Assembly: GCA_024280855.1 (NCBI GenBank)
Contig: JAJRPG010000069.1
Span: forward strand, 1-64,000
Length of the DNA stretch: 64,000 nt
Reading direction: 5' to 3'
Origin: Planctomycetota bacterium
GTDB lineage: Bacteria; Planctomycetota; Phycisphaerae; UBA1845
A program made the position numbers and the translations under genes. The notes under the pieces are model-generated. The model worked only from the letters and a program-made list of their open reading frames with translations, was not told the DNA's origin and searched no databases. Shown here piece by piece: positions 18,171-27,998 of this stretch. Numbering within the stretch: the first letter of the stretch is position 1; every line of letters begins with the position of its first letter.

Positions 18171-19997
18171 ATGAATCAACGACGAAGTGCGATGGGTGTC
18201 GTGTGTATGTTTACATTGGCTATTTCTCTCTGCACATTCAAGGCTGGGTGCGGTGGTGGTTTTCTTGGAATAGAGGATTATCAACGTGACCTGTTGTTTG
18301 GCGGCGTAGCTGGGGCATTGTTGCTTAACCAGCCTGCACCGGCTGATGCGGGGGCGGGAGCGCCTGTGCCTGGTCCGACTGGTGAGCAAGGTGTGCCTGG
18401 GGTGGATGGTGTTATTGGTGTGGATGGTCCATCTGGTCCTCAGGGTCCTCAAGGTCCAGATGGGGATGCAGGTCCGGAGGGAGTTGCGGGTACGCCTGGC
18501 CCTGCAGGAAGCAATGGCGCAACGGGACCAGCCGGCCCACAAGGTGAAGATGGCGAAACGCTTTTTGATATTTTTATTGATGACTTTTTTACGACCGCTG
18601 GCAACAGCCCTGGAAACTTGCAAGTTCAATTAGTGAATATCCAGGAGCCTACATTGGGCGGGAGTTACTTTGCGCAAAACAATGATGATAGTGTCGTGGC
18701 TTATCGTGTGGCTATTCCTGAAGGGTATGAAGGCATTAACGATGTCACGATGCGAATGTTTTTGAATAGGACGGGGCCTGTATATGCAGGTTGTACTATT
18801 ATTTCTGCTCGTGCTGTTCGACTCCGAGAGGGTGAGGGTATCACGACTTATGGCGAGCCACTTTCGTTGTCCATTGATAATCAGAGTTCGCCGCCTCAGG
18901 CCGCTCCAAAATTGTTAGATGATTTGCTAGGCGGTGTTTCGAGTCAGTTGCATGTGATTGATATTCCGATCAATTCACCTGCTGGATTGGATGACACGCC
19001 ATCACTGGCTACGAAAGATTTGATGGCTTTCGAATTGCAAACTGAATTAACAGACGGTGGAACTTATCATATTCTTGGTGTTGAGTTTTTTGAGAGTGCG
19101 TCGGCGGCTGTGCTTTCCGGGGCTACGTTGGTAAGCCCGTGTGATGTTGGCAAAGGCGAGACGATGTTGCTATGTCCGCTTGGCGATTGTAATGAGAATA
19201 GCATAGATGATGCCTGCGATCTTTTCACCGAAGGAAGTGAAGATTGTAATGAGAATAGAGTTCCGGATGAGTGCGAATCACTTAGCACTGTTTGCCCAAG
19301 CATTGACATGGTCTTTTTGCTAGACACATCTGGCTCTATGGTTGATGAGATTGATTCGCTGTGCGCGACGATTGATACGATTGTCGCCGACTTGGCGGGG
19401 CAGGGCGTCGCGCTCAATGCTGAAATATTGGCTATTGATTTTGTGGATCACTTCCCGTCCGATGCTAACAATCCTGCTGATGACAGTGAATTTTTTGATT
19501 GGTCTTGTTTGGTTGCCGGAGATACCGTGACTGATCAAAGTTGGACAAATGGCAGCGGTTCTGGCGTGACAGGTGATGCCGATGGTTGCCCAGGCAATCT
19601 TGATGGTGATAACAATAGTGAACGTGACGAAAACTGGGGACCAGCATCTGCCATTGTGGCTGGCCAATATCCGTGGGGGCAAGATTCAGTTCGGCTAGTC
19701 ATTCCGATTAGTGATGAAGGCCCGTGTCTTGGTGGCGACGGATGTGACGCTGATGATGATAGTGCGATTGCTAACGCTATAGCACAAGCATTAGCTCAAT
19801 CACCCCCTGTTGTGGTATCGCCTATCATTGGTGACTTCCCAGATACCTGCGTAATCGCGCAGGCTCAGACCATCGCCAATGCAACTGGTGGAATTGCTGT
19901 AGTCGCTGATGGCGTCGATCGCGTATCTGAATTAGCTAAGGCCATTAACGAAATCATTGCTTCGCGTTGCAACCCGTGCTCTGAAAATGTGAAATAG
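18171..19997 (+). CDS. Collagen-stalk lipoprotein with von Willebrand A domain
   Basis: 608 residues, first of three paralogues. The N-terminus has a hydrophobic segment and a lipobox-like 'KAGC' (Cys26), followed by a motif shared by all three ('[16 protein letters not shown]' here). Gly-X-Y collagen repeats run from about residue 65 to 125. A conserved ~190-residue domain then runs from '[10 protein letters not shown]' to 'LGVEFFES'. Two Ca-binding-like repeats follow ('[12 protein letters not shown]', '[12 protein letters not shown]'), then a vWA domain with a MIDAS motif 'DTSGSM'. The C-terminus has a few Cys that may form disulfides. It is likely a surface-anchored trimeric stalk presenting an adhesion or protein-binding head. 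GGAAGG lies ten bases before the ATG. Confidence 0.85.
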   Translation: MNQRRSAMGVVCMFTLAISLCTFKAGCGGGFLGIEDYQRDLLFGGVAGALLLNQPAPADAGAGAPVPGPTGEQGVPGVDGVIGVDGPSGPQGPQGPDGDAGPEGVAGTPGPAGSNGATGPAGPQGEDGETLFDIFIDDFFTTAGNSPGNLQVQLVNIQEPTLGGSYFAQNNDDSVVAYRVAIPEGYEGINDVTMRMFLNRTGPVYAGCTIISARAVRLREGEGITTYGEPLSLSIDNQSSPPQAAPKLLDDLLGGVSSQLHVIDIPINSPAGLDDTPSLATKDLMAFELQTELTDGGTYHILGVEFFESASAAVLSGATLVSPCDVGKGETMLLCPLGDCNENSIDDACDLFTEGSEDCNENRVPDECESLSTVCPSIDMVFLLDTSGSMVDEIDSLCATIDTIVADLAGQGVALNAEILAIDFVDHFPSDANNPADDSEFFDWSCLVAGDTVTDQSWTNGSGSGVTGDADGCPGNLDGDNNSERDENWGPASAIVAGQYPWGQDSVRLVIPISDEGPCLGGDGCDADDDSAIANAIAQALAQSPPVVVSPIIGDFPDTCVIAQAQTIANATGGIAVVADGVDRVSELAKAINEIIASRCNPCSENVK

Positions 19998-20078
19998 GGC
20001 TGGTTGTAAGTGATGCAACGTGTTATTGAAATTAAATGATTAGGAAGTCGATCAGAAAGATTCCGGAGTAAATACAAA

Positions 20079-22007
20079 ATGAAAATGAAACAAAAATATA
20101 TAGCAACGATAGCCGCGATGGGGCTGTGTCTGAGTGTTACCTTGGGCGTGGCTTGTGGTGGAGGCGGATTTTTAGGGCTGGCAGATTTTCAGCGTGATCT
20201 GATCGTGGGAGGTTTGTTAGGCGGCGTCCTATTGAACCAACCTCCAGCGGCTGAAGTCGCGGCAGGTAATCCTGTTCCTGGTGTGACAGGTGAGCAGGGT
20301 GTACCTGGCTTGGACGGTATTGATGGCGTAGAGGGACCAGCCGGGTCTGAAGGTATGGCTGGCGAAGATGGTCCACAAGGTGAAGAAGGGCCTGCTGGTC
20401 CGGCTGGGCCTAATGGTTCATCGGGTAGTGCGGGGCCTCAAGGTGAGGACGGTGCAGATGGCCAGGAATTCTTTAGTATTTTTATTGACGACTTCTTCAC
20501 GACACCACAAGGTGGTTTTGGCGATTTACCTGTGCAAGTTGTAGACATCACAGAACCTGTATTGGGTAATTTTGAAGGTGACGGGATCGCTTACCGGGTG
20601 GCTATTCCTAATGTTTATCATGCGGGTAATGATGTCACTATGCGGATGACTTTTTTGCGTCAAGGCTTACCTGATAATGAGTGTTTCATTTTCTCGGTGA
20701 GTGCGGCGAGATTGCGTGCTGGCGAGTCTATGGCTACCTATGGCGACCCTTTGTTTTTGGCGATTCAAAATTCCTTTGGTGAATTTGCAGGTAGACCGGG
20801 AACCTCGAATGAATTGTTTGTTATCGATCTTCCGATCAACGTCACGCCAGGACTTGTGGATGACACACCCTTGGCAGTGAGCGATGTGTTGGCCTTTGAG
20901 CTTTCTACTGAATTGGAGGATTTTGCCCCTTATCAGATATTAAGTGTTGAATTTTTCGAGTCTAACAACGCGACCTTAGCCGGTGCTGATATTGTTGATG
21001 AAGTGTGTTGCAATAATCAAACGCCTACAGCCGGTCCATTTGCCTATATTTCTAACACCGCCTCTGATGACGTATGGGTGGTAGACATTCTGCGTCGCGA
21101 AGTTGTTGCTGTTGTTGACGTTGACGATGATCCAAGAGGGATTGATATCAGTCCGGATAACAGTCGTGTTTATGTTGCGAACCGTCGTGGCGGTTCGGTT
21201 TCCGTGATCGATACCGCTACCAATGCACTTACTCAGAACATCGTATTTTCAACAAGTGATATTGTTACTGCAACGGAGCCTTATGATGTAGTCGTTAGCG
21301 CAGATGGTGAATGGTTGTATGTAGCGATGAAGAACGGCGGCTCTGAAAATGGAGACGGCACTGTTGTGGTAGTTGATCTACCTGCTGGTGATATCGTGGC
21401 CGAAGTCGTTTTGGATGGCGATGCTTCTTTGGAGGGAATCGTAGTGACGCCTGACGGGCGCAAAGTTTATGCGGCTGGACGTGGTGATATGTACGCTGTT
21501 GATGTATCGACAACAACGACGCCTACATTTTTAAATGCGAATGGTGACGCTTCGCGAGAACTTGTCGTTTCTCCGGACGGTGCGTGGGTTTATGCTGATG
21601 ATGGCGCCTTAAATACCGGTGATGATACTTCTATAATTACAGGTGATAGTTCCGGAGAACGCGGTATTACAATCTCGCCAAACGGACAATTTCTATACAG
21701 TACAAATGAAAACTCTAGCGTAAGGGTTGTCGAGATTAGCATGTTTGAAGGTTTCCCCGTGACGAATTTCGTGGCAGACATCGATGACATGGTAAACAGA
21801 CAATTTGGAGCATATGGAATTGATCTGATGGATTCTGGGGATTTGGGTGTTGTTTCCTTCCGAGCAAGCGATTCAGTTCGAATATTTGATACATCAACAT
21901 TGAGTTTCGTCGGCACTCCGATCTCTATGAGATTTACAACGTGCGATGGAGAGACACGTTTTGGAGATGAGCCTAAACAGTTGGTCATCTCGCACACCGT
22001 TGAATAA
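20079..22007 (+). CDS. Collagen-stalk lipoprotein with YVTN-type beta-propeller
   Basis: 642 residues. It has the same N-terminal plan as its neighbours: signal sequence, 'VACGGG' lipobox, the 'ADFQRDLIVGG' motif, Gly-X-Y repeats (~65-130) and the shared ~190-residue domain. From residue ~325 it switches to a propeller made of YVTN-type repeats, for example 'VWVVDILRREVVAVVDV', 'DPRGIDISPDNSRVYVANRR' and 'SVSVIDTATN'. These repeats typically build a seven-bladed surface propeller. It lacks the Asp/Cys repeats of the other two. It starts 81 bases after the previous stop with GGAG about eleven bases upstream. It is predicted to bind a ligand or partner at the cell surface. Confidence 0.85.
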   Translation: MKMKQKYIATIAAMGLCLSVTLGVACGGGGFLGLADFQRDLIVGGLLGGVLLNQPPAAEVAAGNPVPGVTGEQGVPGLDGIDGVEGPAGSEGMAGEDGPQGEEGPAGPAGPNGSSGSAGPQGEDGADGQEFFSIFIDDFFTTPQGGFGDLPVQVVDITEPVLGNFEGDGIAYRVAIPNVYHAGNDVTMRMTFLRQGLPDNECFIFSVSAARLRAGESMATYGDPLFLAIQNSFGEFAGRPGTSNELFVIDLPINVTPGLVDDTPLAVSDVLAFELSTELEDFAPYQILSVEFFESNNATLAGADIVDEVCCNNQTPTAGPFAYISNTASDDVWVVDILRREVVAVVDVDDDPRGIDISPDNSRVYVANRRGGSVSVIDTATNALTQNIVFSTSDIVTATEPYDVVVSADGEWLYVAMKNGGSENGDGTVVVVDLPAGDIVAEVVLDGDASLEGIVVTPDGRKVYAAGRGDMYAVDVSTTTTPTFLNANGDASRELVVSPDGAWVYADDGALNTGDDTSIITGDSSGERGITISPNGQFLYSTNENSSVRVVEISMFEGFPVTNFVADIDDMVNRQFGAYGIDLMDSGDLGVVSFRASDSVRIFDTSTLSFVGTPISMRFTTCDGETRFGDEPKQLVISHTVE

Positions 22008-22141
22008 TCCACGCGGCTAAGTGGCGAAGGCTTCACGTAAGCAATGGTAATGACATCTTTAATAAAGCATAGATGGTTCCAAACGATTAAGTAATAAAAT
22101 TTTCCAGGTAATAGCAACCGCGGAGTAGGAGCAAGTACGAA

Positions 22142-24487
22142 ATGAATCATAATCGTCGAAAATATGAGAGCGTAATCGCAGCGTGCCTGACCTTTGGTTT
22201 GTTGTTGAAGGTTGGGTGTAGCGGTGGAATTCTAGGGCTTGAAGACTATCAGCGTGATTTGCTGTTTGGTGGTTTAGCTACCGCGCTGCTTCTTAATCAG
22301 CCTGCGGCTGTCGTTGATGGTGGTGCTGGTAATCCTGTTCCCGGCTCCGCTGGCGAGCAGGGCGTGCCAGGTGTTATTGGTGTTGATGGTGCGCAAGGGC
22401 CTGCTGGTCCACAAGGTCAGCAGGGTGAAGACGGACCAGCTGGAGCTACAGGACCGGCGGGGCCAGCTGGGTCGGCGGGTTCTTCGGGCGGAACTGGTCC
22501 GCAAGGGCCAGATGGCGCAGCAGGGCCAGCCGTATTTAACACTTTCATTGACGATTTCTTTGCGTTTAGCGGTGCAAATACAGGCGACTTGCCGGTAGAC
22601 GTTGTGAGTATTGTTGAGCCTGTGCTCGGCGAGTTGTTTTTGACTCGCACGATAAGTTCGCCGATTGCATTCCGCGTTTCTGTGCCACAAACTTACACTG
22701 TAGGTCAGCCGGTCACGATGCGTATGTTCTTTCATCGTACCGGAGAAATTTTGGAAGATTGCTTTATCTTTTCGGTAACTGGTATACGTCTGCGCGACGG
22801 TGAAGGTGTTAGCAACTACGGTGAAACGACTTGGCTATCGATTGATAATGCGGGGAAGGTTACGCCAAATCGTCAGGTGGCTGAGTTGTTGTTGGGAACT
22901 GTTGGCTCTGGTGGTGAGTTAATTGTTGTTGATTTACCGATCAATGCAGCACCAGGACTTGTTGACGCTATCGCATTGGATCGTGCGGATTTTCTAGCTT
23001 TCGAGCTTGCGACGGCTAAGCCTGATGGATCGCTATATCAGATTTTAGGTGTTGAGTTTTTTGCTTCTGATAACCCAGCGTCGCTATCTGGTGCTTCTAT
23101 TGTTGGGCCATTCACCGCTAATGAAAGACCGACATGCGACTGTAGTGGCACGGGCGTGGATTGTAATAATAATGGCCGTCCAGATGATTGCGATATCAGC
23201 GATGGAACGAGCTTCGATTGCGACGGCAACGGTGTTTTGGATGAGTGCGAGGATTGCAATGAGAACGGTATTCCTGATGGTTGTGATATAGACTGTGACA
23301 GTACAGTGTGTCTGTCTTGTAGTGACCGTCAGGCTACGGCTGGCACACCAACTTGTGCAGAAGATTGTAATCAAAATGGTATCCCGGATAGTTGTGACAT
23401 CGCGGATGGTACAAGCGAAGACTGTCAAAATAATGATATCCCTGACGAGTGCGACGAAGGGTGTGGTATCGTAGACTGCAACAACAACATGATACCCGAC
23501 GACGTCGAAATTGCCTCAAGAGTTATGATATCTACCCTGGACTCATCTGGTATGTCACTTGGCACATTTCCTGTGGGGTTAAAATATGACCAATTCGTAT
23601 CATTTATTGAAGTGGATAAAACTGGCAATATTTGGGTTGGAAGGAACGATTCTGGTCACGGCTCTTTTGATACCAACCCCAACGACATGGTTGTAAAATT
23701 CTCGCCAACAGGTACGGAGCTATTGACATTGAAAGGCCCAATGCGGGATCCTAAGTCAGTCGCATTTGATTCGCTGGGTAACATTTATGTGGGTGGGGTT
23801 CCGGAGGGAGCGAGCTTAAACGACAGTACTATATTCAAATATGACTCGTCTGGTAATTTCGTGACAAGTTTCGGATTGGTTACTGGCCCATTGATTGGTG
23901 CTGAGTACCGCGCGATTGTAATTACATCAGATGATCGCATCTTCGCGAATACTGGCCTTCCGATCCAAATATATGAGTACACTACTGCTGGTGTGCTGGT
24001 GCGCGCCTTGCACCGTTCTGCTGTTACATCCCGATCTGGAGGTGGTCTGGCTTTAAGCCCAGATGGTACGATACTGTGGAGTTATCAACGCGCGAACGGG
24101 CCCGGAACAGATAATATTGTAGAATATAACCTCAGTTTAGTGCAGCAGTCTTCTTTAGGTTTGAATTCCATTGGTGTTCCAATTCTCTGGGGATTAGACA
24201 CACTGCAAAATGGTTCGCTTGTGAGCAGATATCTAAGCAAGGTTTTCATCATTACCCCGCCAAGCACGACGGCTGGGGAAGTTGACTTTTCAATTATAGA
24301 TGGTGGTGATAGCTTTCGTAGAGGGTTTGCGGTTGACACTAGCGGTAATTATTTTGTCAGCCATGGTGGCATTGATGTGGAAGATTGCAATGGAAATGGT
24401 ATTCCTGATGAGTGCGATATCGCGGCTGATCCGAGCTTGGATAGTAATACGAATGGCCTGCTAGACTTGTGCGAGGATCTAGATTAA
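22142..24487 (+). CDS. Collagen-stalk lipoprotein with Ca-repeats and propeller
   Basis: 781 residues, third and longest paralogue. Signal sequence, 'KVGCSGG' lipobox, '[12 protein letters not shown]', Gly-X-Y repeats (~60-130) and the shared domain are as in the siblings. At ~335-460 there is a run of planctomycete-type Asp/Asn/Cys repeats ('DCNNNGRPDDCD', 'DCNENGIPDGCD', 'DCNQNGIPDSCD'), probably calcium-binding and disulfide-rich. An NHL/SMP-30-like propeller follows (blades such as 'DPKSVAFDSLGNIYVGG'). A final repeat 'DCNGNGIPDECD' closes the protein, so the propeller is bracketed by the Ca repeats. An AGGAG sequence lies upstream of the ATG. Surface-exposed and structural or ligand-binding by inference. 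Confidence 0.85.
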   Translation: MNHNRRKYESVIAACLTFGLLLKVGCSGGILGLEDYQRDLLFGGLATALLLNQPAAVVDGGAGNPVPGSAGEQGVPGVIGVDGAQGPAGPQGQQGEDGPAGATGPAGPAGSAGSSGGTGPQGPDGAAGPAVFNTFIDDFFAFSGANTGDLPVDVVSIVEPVLGELFLTRTISSPIAFRVSVPQTYTVGQPVTMRMFFHRTGEILEDCFIFSVTGIRLRDGEGVSNYGETTWLSIDNAGKVTPNRQVAELLLGTVGSGGELIVVDLPINAAPGLVDAIALDRADFLAFELATAKPDGSLYQILGVEFFASDNPASLSGASIVGPFTANERPTCDCSGTGVDCNNNGRPDDCDISDGTSFDCDGNGVLDECEDCNENGIPDGCDIDCDSTVCLSCSDRQATAGTPTCAEDCNQNGIPDSCDIADGTSEDCQNNDIPDECDEGCGIVDCNNNMIPDDVEIASRVMISTLDSSGMSLGTFPVGLKYDQFVSFIEVDKTGNIWVGRNDSGHGSFDTNPNDMVVKFSPTGTELLTLKGPMRDPKSVAFDSLGNIYVGGVPEGASLNDSTIFKYDSSGNFVTSFGLVTGPLIGAEYRAIVITSDDRIFANTGLPIQIYEYTTAGVLVRALHRSAVTSRSGGGLALSPDGTILWSYQRANGPGTDNIVEYNLSLVQQSSLGLNSIGVPILWGLDTLQNGSLVSRYLSKVFIITPPSTTAGEVDFSIIDGGDSFRRGFAVDTSGNYFVSHGGIDVEDCNGNGIPDECDIAADPSLDSNTNGLLDLCEDLD

Positions 24488-24596
24488 TCAAACGAGTTAA
24501 GCGTGTGTCATTGACGGAGTAGTCAGGACTCTATGTATAGAATCTTGCTAGTCGTTCGTTGATCACAAAATGGCAGTGATTCTGGCTTGGGGTGGT

Positions 24597-25220
24597 TTAT
24601 ACCACTCCCGCTAGGCGCTGCAGTTGCTGCCGCTGTACCGCGATGCAAATTTTCTGGAGGCCTTTCTCGAATTCGCGCGAGGATTTATCCTCGGATGCGA
24701 TGTTTGCGCCGTAGCGATAAATAGATGATGAAAATTTAGTACAGCTTTGTACGCATATTTTTCCCTGCAAGCGATAGTCCAGGAATGGTAATGAAATGTC
24801 TAAGATTTTTCCGGTGGTGTACTGAGCCGCTGTTAGGAACGATACACCTGTTGAGCTAACGTCCAATATTCGGCAGCTTTTCTTTCCATCAATCTCGGCA
24901 AAAATGTCGTCCATTACCGTCGAGACGCGGTATGTTTGGCGGCTTTCCGCAGACATTGGCTTGCTAGTGGTGACAAATCTGAATGCGCCGTCTAGTTCTT
25001 CCGTGCCAACTTCTTCGACGATGGCTGCTTGTTGCATAAAGTCGGACGCACTATCGTAGTATACGAATAATTCCTGATCTGCTTCGAGGCACAATTCTGA
25101 CTCTTCCAGCTTCGCGGTATAAGAGTTTTCATCCAACGAAATCATGACGGCAGCATGAAGAATTCGTCTGTTCTTACTGTCTGGGATGTGAATATAAAAT
25201 CCTGAGCCAACACCAACCAT
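24597..25220 (-). CDS. PilZ-domain protein (cyclic-di-GMP effector)
   Basis: 207 residues. The C-terminal half is a PilZ domain: the RxxxR motif in 'SRQTYRVS' is followed by DxSxxG in 'DVSSTGVSF', the two c-di-GMP-binding signatures. The N-terminal ~90 residues are a second small beta-barrel, as in YcgR/FlgZ-like proteins. The start is placed at the ATG ending at 25220 because a perfect AGGAGGT lies seven bases upstream; the frame stays open 11 codons further without support. Monocistronic and convergent to the collagen gene. It likely adjusts motility or surface behaviour when c-di-GMP rises; the target is unknown. Confidence 0.9.
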   Translation of the reverse strand: MVGVGSGFYIHIPDSKNRRILHAAVMISLDENSYTAKLEESELCLEADQELFVYYDSASDFMQQAAIVEEVGTEELDGAFRFVTTSKPMSAESRQTYRVSTVMDDIFAEIDGKKSCRILDVSSTGVSFLTAAQYTTGKILDISLPFLDYRLQGKICVQSCTKFSSSIYRYGANIASEDKSSREFEKGLQKICIAVQRQQLQRLAGVV

Positions 25221-25227
25221 GATCGAT

Positions 25228-25234
25228 ACCTCCT
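25228..25234 (-). promoter_or_regulatory. Strong Shine-Dalgarno deciding the PilZ start
   Basis: AGGAGGT on the minus strand, seven bases from the ATG at 25220. It rules out the upstream in-frame ATG at 25253 as the main start. Confidence 0.8.
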
Positions 25235-25414
25235 GGATACCAGTTGCGGACATAAGATATGCACCAGAGATAAACCTGCTGCTCTGCTTATCGTCGGGAA
25301 ATTTTGCGTGTAACTAAAGATACAAATCTTCGTCTTGGCCAATGCTGTCTCTGGCTCCTGCTTGCTAAGTCCGCTAATGTAATACCCGAGAACGTAATCT
25401 TACGAAGTGTAGCG

Positions 25415-26374
25415 ATGATGAAATCTGAACCCAGACGAGCTGAACTAATAGGCGTTGCCTTGCTCCTGGCTGCTGGGGTAATGTGGAGCTTGAACGGTGC
25501 GTTGATTAAGTTAATTAACGAAGAGGGGCACGGTCCTAGCGGCGTAGTCATCGCTTTTTATCGCTCTTTGTTTGCCGGTCTTGTGCTATTGCCTCTGGCT
25601 CGAGGAAAGCTACACACGTTGGCACGAGATACACTTACCATACCAACGTCGGGGTTTTCACTCTTTCAGTCATTGTATCGACTTCGCGCTGCGGCTAAAT
25701 GGTGCGTCATTTTTTTTACTTTGATGACCGTTGCGTTTGTCGTCGCTAACACGCAAACCAAAGCGGCGAATGCTATCTTGCTTCAATACACGTCCACTTT
25801 TTGGGTGTTCGGATTATCGCCTTGGGTACTCAATGAAAAGCCGCAGCGGTATGCGATGATTATATTGCTTATTGCGCTGGTCGGGATTGGCGTGATATTC
25901 GCGGGCAACGCATCGAGCGATTTGGCGGGGTTGCTCATGGCTTTGTGTGCCGGTTTATTTTTTGCGTTGCTCTCTTTGATGATACGTCGCATGCAAGATG
26001 GAAATTCGGCTGCGATTACAGTATTGAATAATCTAGGCTCTGCTGTTTTGATATTCCCGTTGGTGCTATTAACTGATGGGCTATGGGTATCGCAGCGTTC
26101 ACTTCTGCTACTGGTTTTAATGGGTGTCGTGCAGTTTGGGATTCCTTATTATCTGTACACGCTTGGTTTGGCTAGAGTTCCCGCGTATTCCGCAGCCTTG
26201 TTGATTATGGTAGAGCCTGTGCTGGTTCCGATTTGGGCGTATTTGGCCGTGGGGGAGACTGTGCCTGTGACAACCATCGTGGGAGGGAGTATCATTCTTT
26301 TTGCATTGGGGATGTTTGCTTTGTTGTCACGCTCATCATCTTCGAGGCAGTCGAAAGTGAACATTAGTATATAA
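25415..26374 (+). CDS. EamA/DMT-family membrane transporter
   Basis: 320 residues with about ten hydrophobic helices in two EamA repeats (first from 'LIGVALLLAAGVMWSLNG', second from 'ASSDLAGLLMALCAGLFFALL'), the layout of drug/metabolite-superfamily exporters in the inner membrane. 'GVMWSLNGALIKLI' and the C-terminal 'EPVLVPIWAYLAVGE' are characteristic. The substrate is unknown; amino acids, nucleotides or small metabolites are usual. The ATG at 25415 (or 25418) is chosen because the upstream extension begins with TTG and is not conserved-looking. The next gene follows 24 bases later in the same direction, so the two may share a transcript. Confidence 0.88.
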   Translation: MMKSEPRRAELIGVALLLAAGVMWSLNGALIKLINEEGHGPSGVVIAFYRSLFAGLVLLPLARGKLHTLARDTLTIPTSGFSLFQSLYRLRAAAKWCVIFFTLMTVAFVVANTQTKAANAILLQYTSTFWVFGLSPWVLNEKPQRYAMIILLIALVGIGVIFAGNASSDLAGLLMALCAGLFFALLSLMIRRMQDGNSAAITVLNNLGSAVLIFPLVLLTDGLWVSQRSLLLLVLMGVVQFGIPYYLYTLGLARVPAYSAALLIMVEPVLVPIWAYLAVGETVPVTTIVGGSIILFALGMFALLSRSSSSRQSKVNISI

Positions 26375-26398
26375 GATAGTTTTAGAATTGGGCATATT

Positions 26399-27544
26399 AT
26401 GAAGAAGTATAGAGCGGTCGTATTGGGTTGCGGTATGATTGGGCAAACGATTGCTCGCGACTTGGCTAGTGACGTAGAGTTTGATGTGGCTGTGGCAGAT
26501 ATAAGCCCGGCGAATTTACATCGGCTTGCAGACGAGTCTTCAATCGTTACGCATGAAGTGAATCTTGGTGACACGGCTGCCCTTGGTAAAGTGATTTCTT
26601 CTGCGGATATAGTACTTGGCGCGTTGCCGAGTGTCATAGGGATTCAATCGCTTCGTGTGATTATTGAAGCGAAAAAACCTTACTGCGATATTACATTCAT
26701 GCCCGAAGATGCCATGTCGTTGGATGAATTAGCGAAGAAGCATGGGGTGACAGCCGTGGTTGATTGCGGCGTTTCACCGGGCTTGTCCAACCTTTGCGTG
26801 GGATATGCCTATAAGGAAATGGACCGAGTGGACTCGGCTGTTATTTATGTGGGCGGGCTACCAAAGAATCCGCGACCACCATTTTATTACACGGCTCCGT
26901 TTGCACCTTCGGATGTTATCGAGGAGTACACGCGGCCTGCGCGGTTGGTGGAAGGTGGGGAAATCGTCACGCGAGAAGCATTATCAGAACCGGAGATAAT
27001 TGATTTTCCGCAAGCGGGGGAATTAGAGGCATTCAACACGGATGGATTACGGAGTTTGTTGAATACTGTTGACATTAAAGACATGAAAGAAAAGACGCTT
27101 CGGTATCCTGGCCATATTGATTTGATGCGCATTTTTCGAGAGACGGGACTGTTTAGTAAGACACCGATCGAAGTCAATGGCGGTAGTGTTCAGCCTTTGG
27201 AGATGACGTCTAAGCTGATGTTTCCCATGTGGAAGCGTCAAGATGATGACACTGAATTTACGGTTATGCGTGTCATGGCTGAGGGGGAGAAGGATGGTAA
27301 GCGCGTGCGCATGACGATGGATCTTTACGATGAAGATAAGCTTGGGCAGACTACTTCGATGGCGCGGACGACAGCTTTTCCGTGTGCGATCGTAGCCCGC
27401 ATGATCGCCCGAAAGCAAGTTGCGAAAACAGGTCTGTTGCCTCCAGAATTATTAGCCAGTGAGGCCGGGTTCTACGAGCGGGTGGTTGAGGAGCTAAATC
27501 ATCGCGGTGTGAAAATGACCTGTGAATTAACAGAAGTGTCTTAG
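26399..27544 (+). CDS. Saccharopine/lysine 6-dehydrogenase-like oxidoreductase
   Basis: 381 residues. The N-terminal Rossmann fold has GxGxxG in 'VLGCGMIGQTIARDLA', followed by 'ADIVLGALPSVIG' and 'YCDITFMPEDAMSLDELAKKHG', typical of the saccharopine dehydrogenase family. 'DCGVSPGLSNL' and the overall length fit lysine 6-dehydrogenase or carboxynorspermidine-type enzymes, which act on the epsilon- or alpha-amino group of lysine-type substrates using NAD(P). It lies 24 bases after the EamA transporter, so a transported amino acid could be its substrate (inference). The exact reaction cannot be fixed by eye. Confidence 0.82.
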   Translation: MKKYRAVVLGCGMIGQTIARDLASDVEFDVAVADISPANLHRLADESSIVTHEVNLGDTAALGKVISSADIVLGALPSVIGIQSLRVIIEAKKPYCDITFMPEDAMSLDELAKKHGVTAVVDCGVSPGLSNLCVGYAYKEMDRVDSAVIYVGGLPKNPRPPFYYTAPFAPSDVIEEYTRPARLVEGGEIVTREALSEPEIIDFPQAGELEAFNTDGLRSLLNTVDIKDMKEKTLRYPGHIDLMRIFRETGLFSKTPIEVNGGSVQPLEMTSKLMFPMWKRQDDDTEFTVMRVMAEGEKDGKRVRMTMDLYDEDKLGQTTSMARTTAFPCAIVARMIARKQVAKTGLLPPELLASEAGFYERVVEELNHRGVKMTCELTEVS

Positions 27545-27689
27545 TGGGAAAGACTTACGGTTTTGCAGCGATGATTTGTTCGATTTTGAATCGCGATAAT
27601 TTCAAGATTATTCTTGACTCAGTTCCGCGAAGCTGTTAATGATGTCCATTCGCGATTGAATTTTATCGTGGTCCTTTGAAAAGTGTATA

Positions 27690-27897
27690 TGTCGCGATTG
27701 ACGGTTTTCATCTTGTGATGAAATAAAAGGGAAGGTGGTGCAAATCCACCGTGGACCCGCCGCTGTGATCGGGGACGAACGCCATAATGAGCCATTGATG
27801 TGTTTTGGGTGTGGGCAGCATTGCTTACAGACAAAACCGTTGAGAAGGCGTGGCTAGTAGGATGATCCGTAAGCCAGAAGACCTGCCGATGATCGCA
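27690..27897 (+). promoter_or_regulatory. Cobalamin (B12) riboswitch
   Basis: All signature blocks of the AdoCbl-type aptamer are visible in order: 'AAAAGGGAAGGTGGTGCAAA', 'CCGCCGCTGTGA', the 'CATAATGAGCCATTG' region, 'GAGAAGGCG', and the B12 box 'AAGCCAGAAGACCTGCC' at 27871-27887. GCGAT near 27694 and ATCGC near 27892 can close P1. It sits upstream of the 28085-31302 gene set, with an intrinsic terminator between. High B12 is expected to stop transcription, as known for this class. Confidence 0.97.
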
Positions 27898-27998
27898 TTT
27901 TTATTGATTGGGCATCTTCGTTGGATTGGGATGCTGTGATCAGCGTGTTTTTTTGCGAGGTTTGAATTTTTCGTTTCGCAATCTATTTTACGCAAATG

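Noticed and set aside
18123-18629. 168-codon minus-strand frame across the collagen segment
   Set aside because: It is antisense to Gly-rich codons, which removes stops on the opposite strand; no family resemblance.
18552-18633. Collagen-like Gly-X-Y DNA as a tandem repeat or phase-variable tract
   Set aside because: The protein triplets are periodic but the DNA copies are diverged, with no identical repeat units that would slip.
24589-24608. Hairpin GGGGTGGT/ACCACTCC at the PilZ gene end as terminator
   Set aside because: The stem includes the stop codon and no U-tract follows on either strand.
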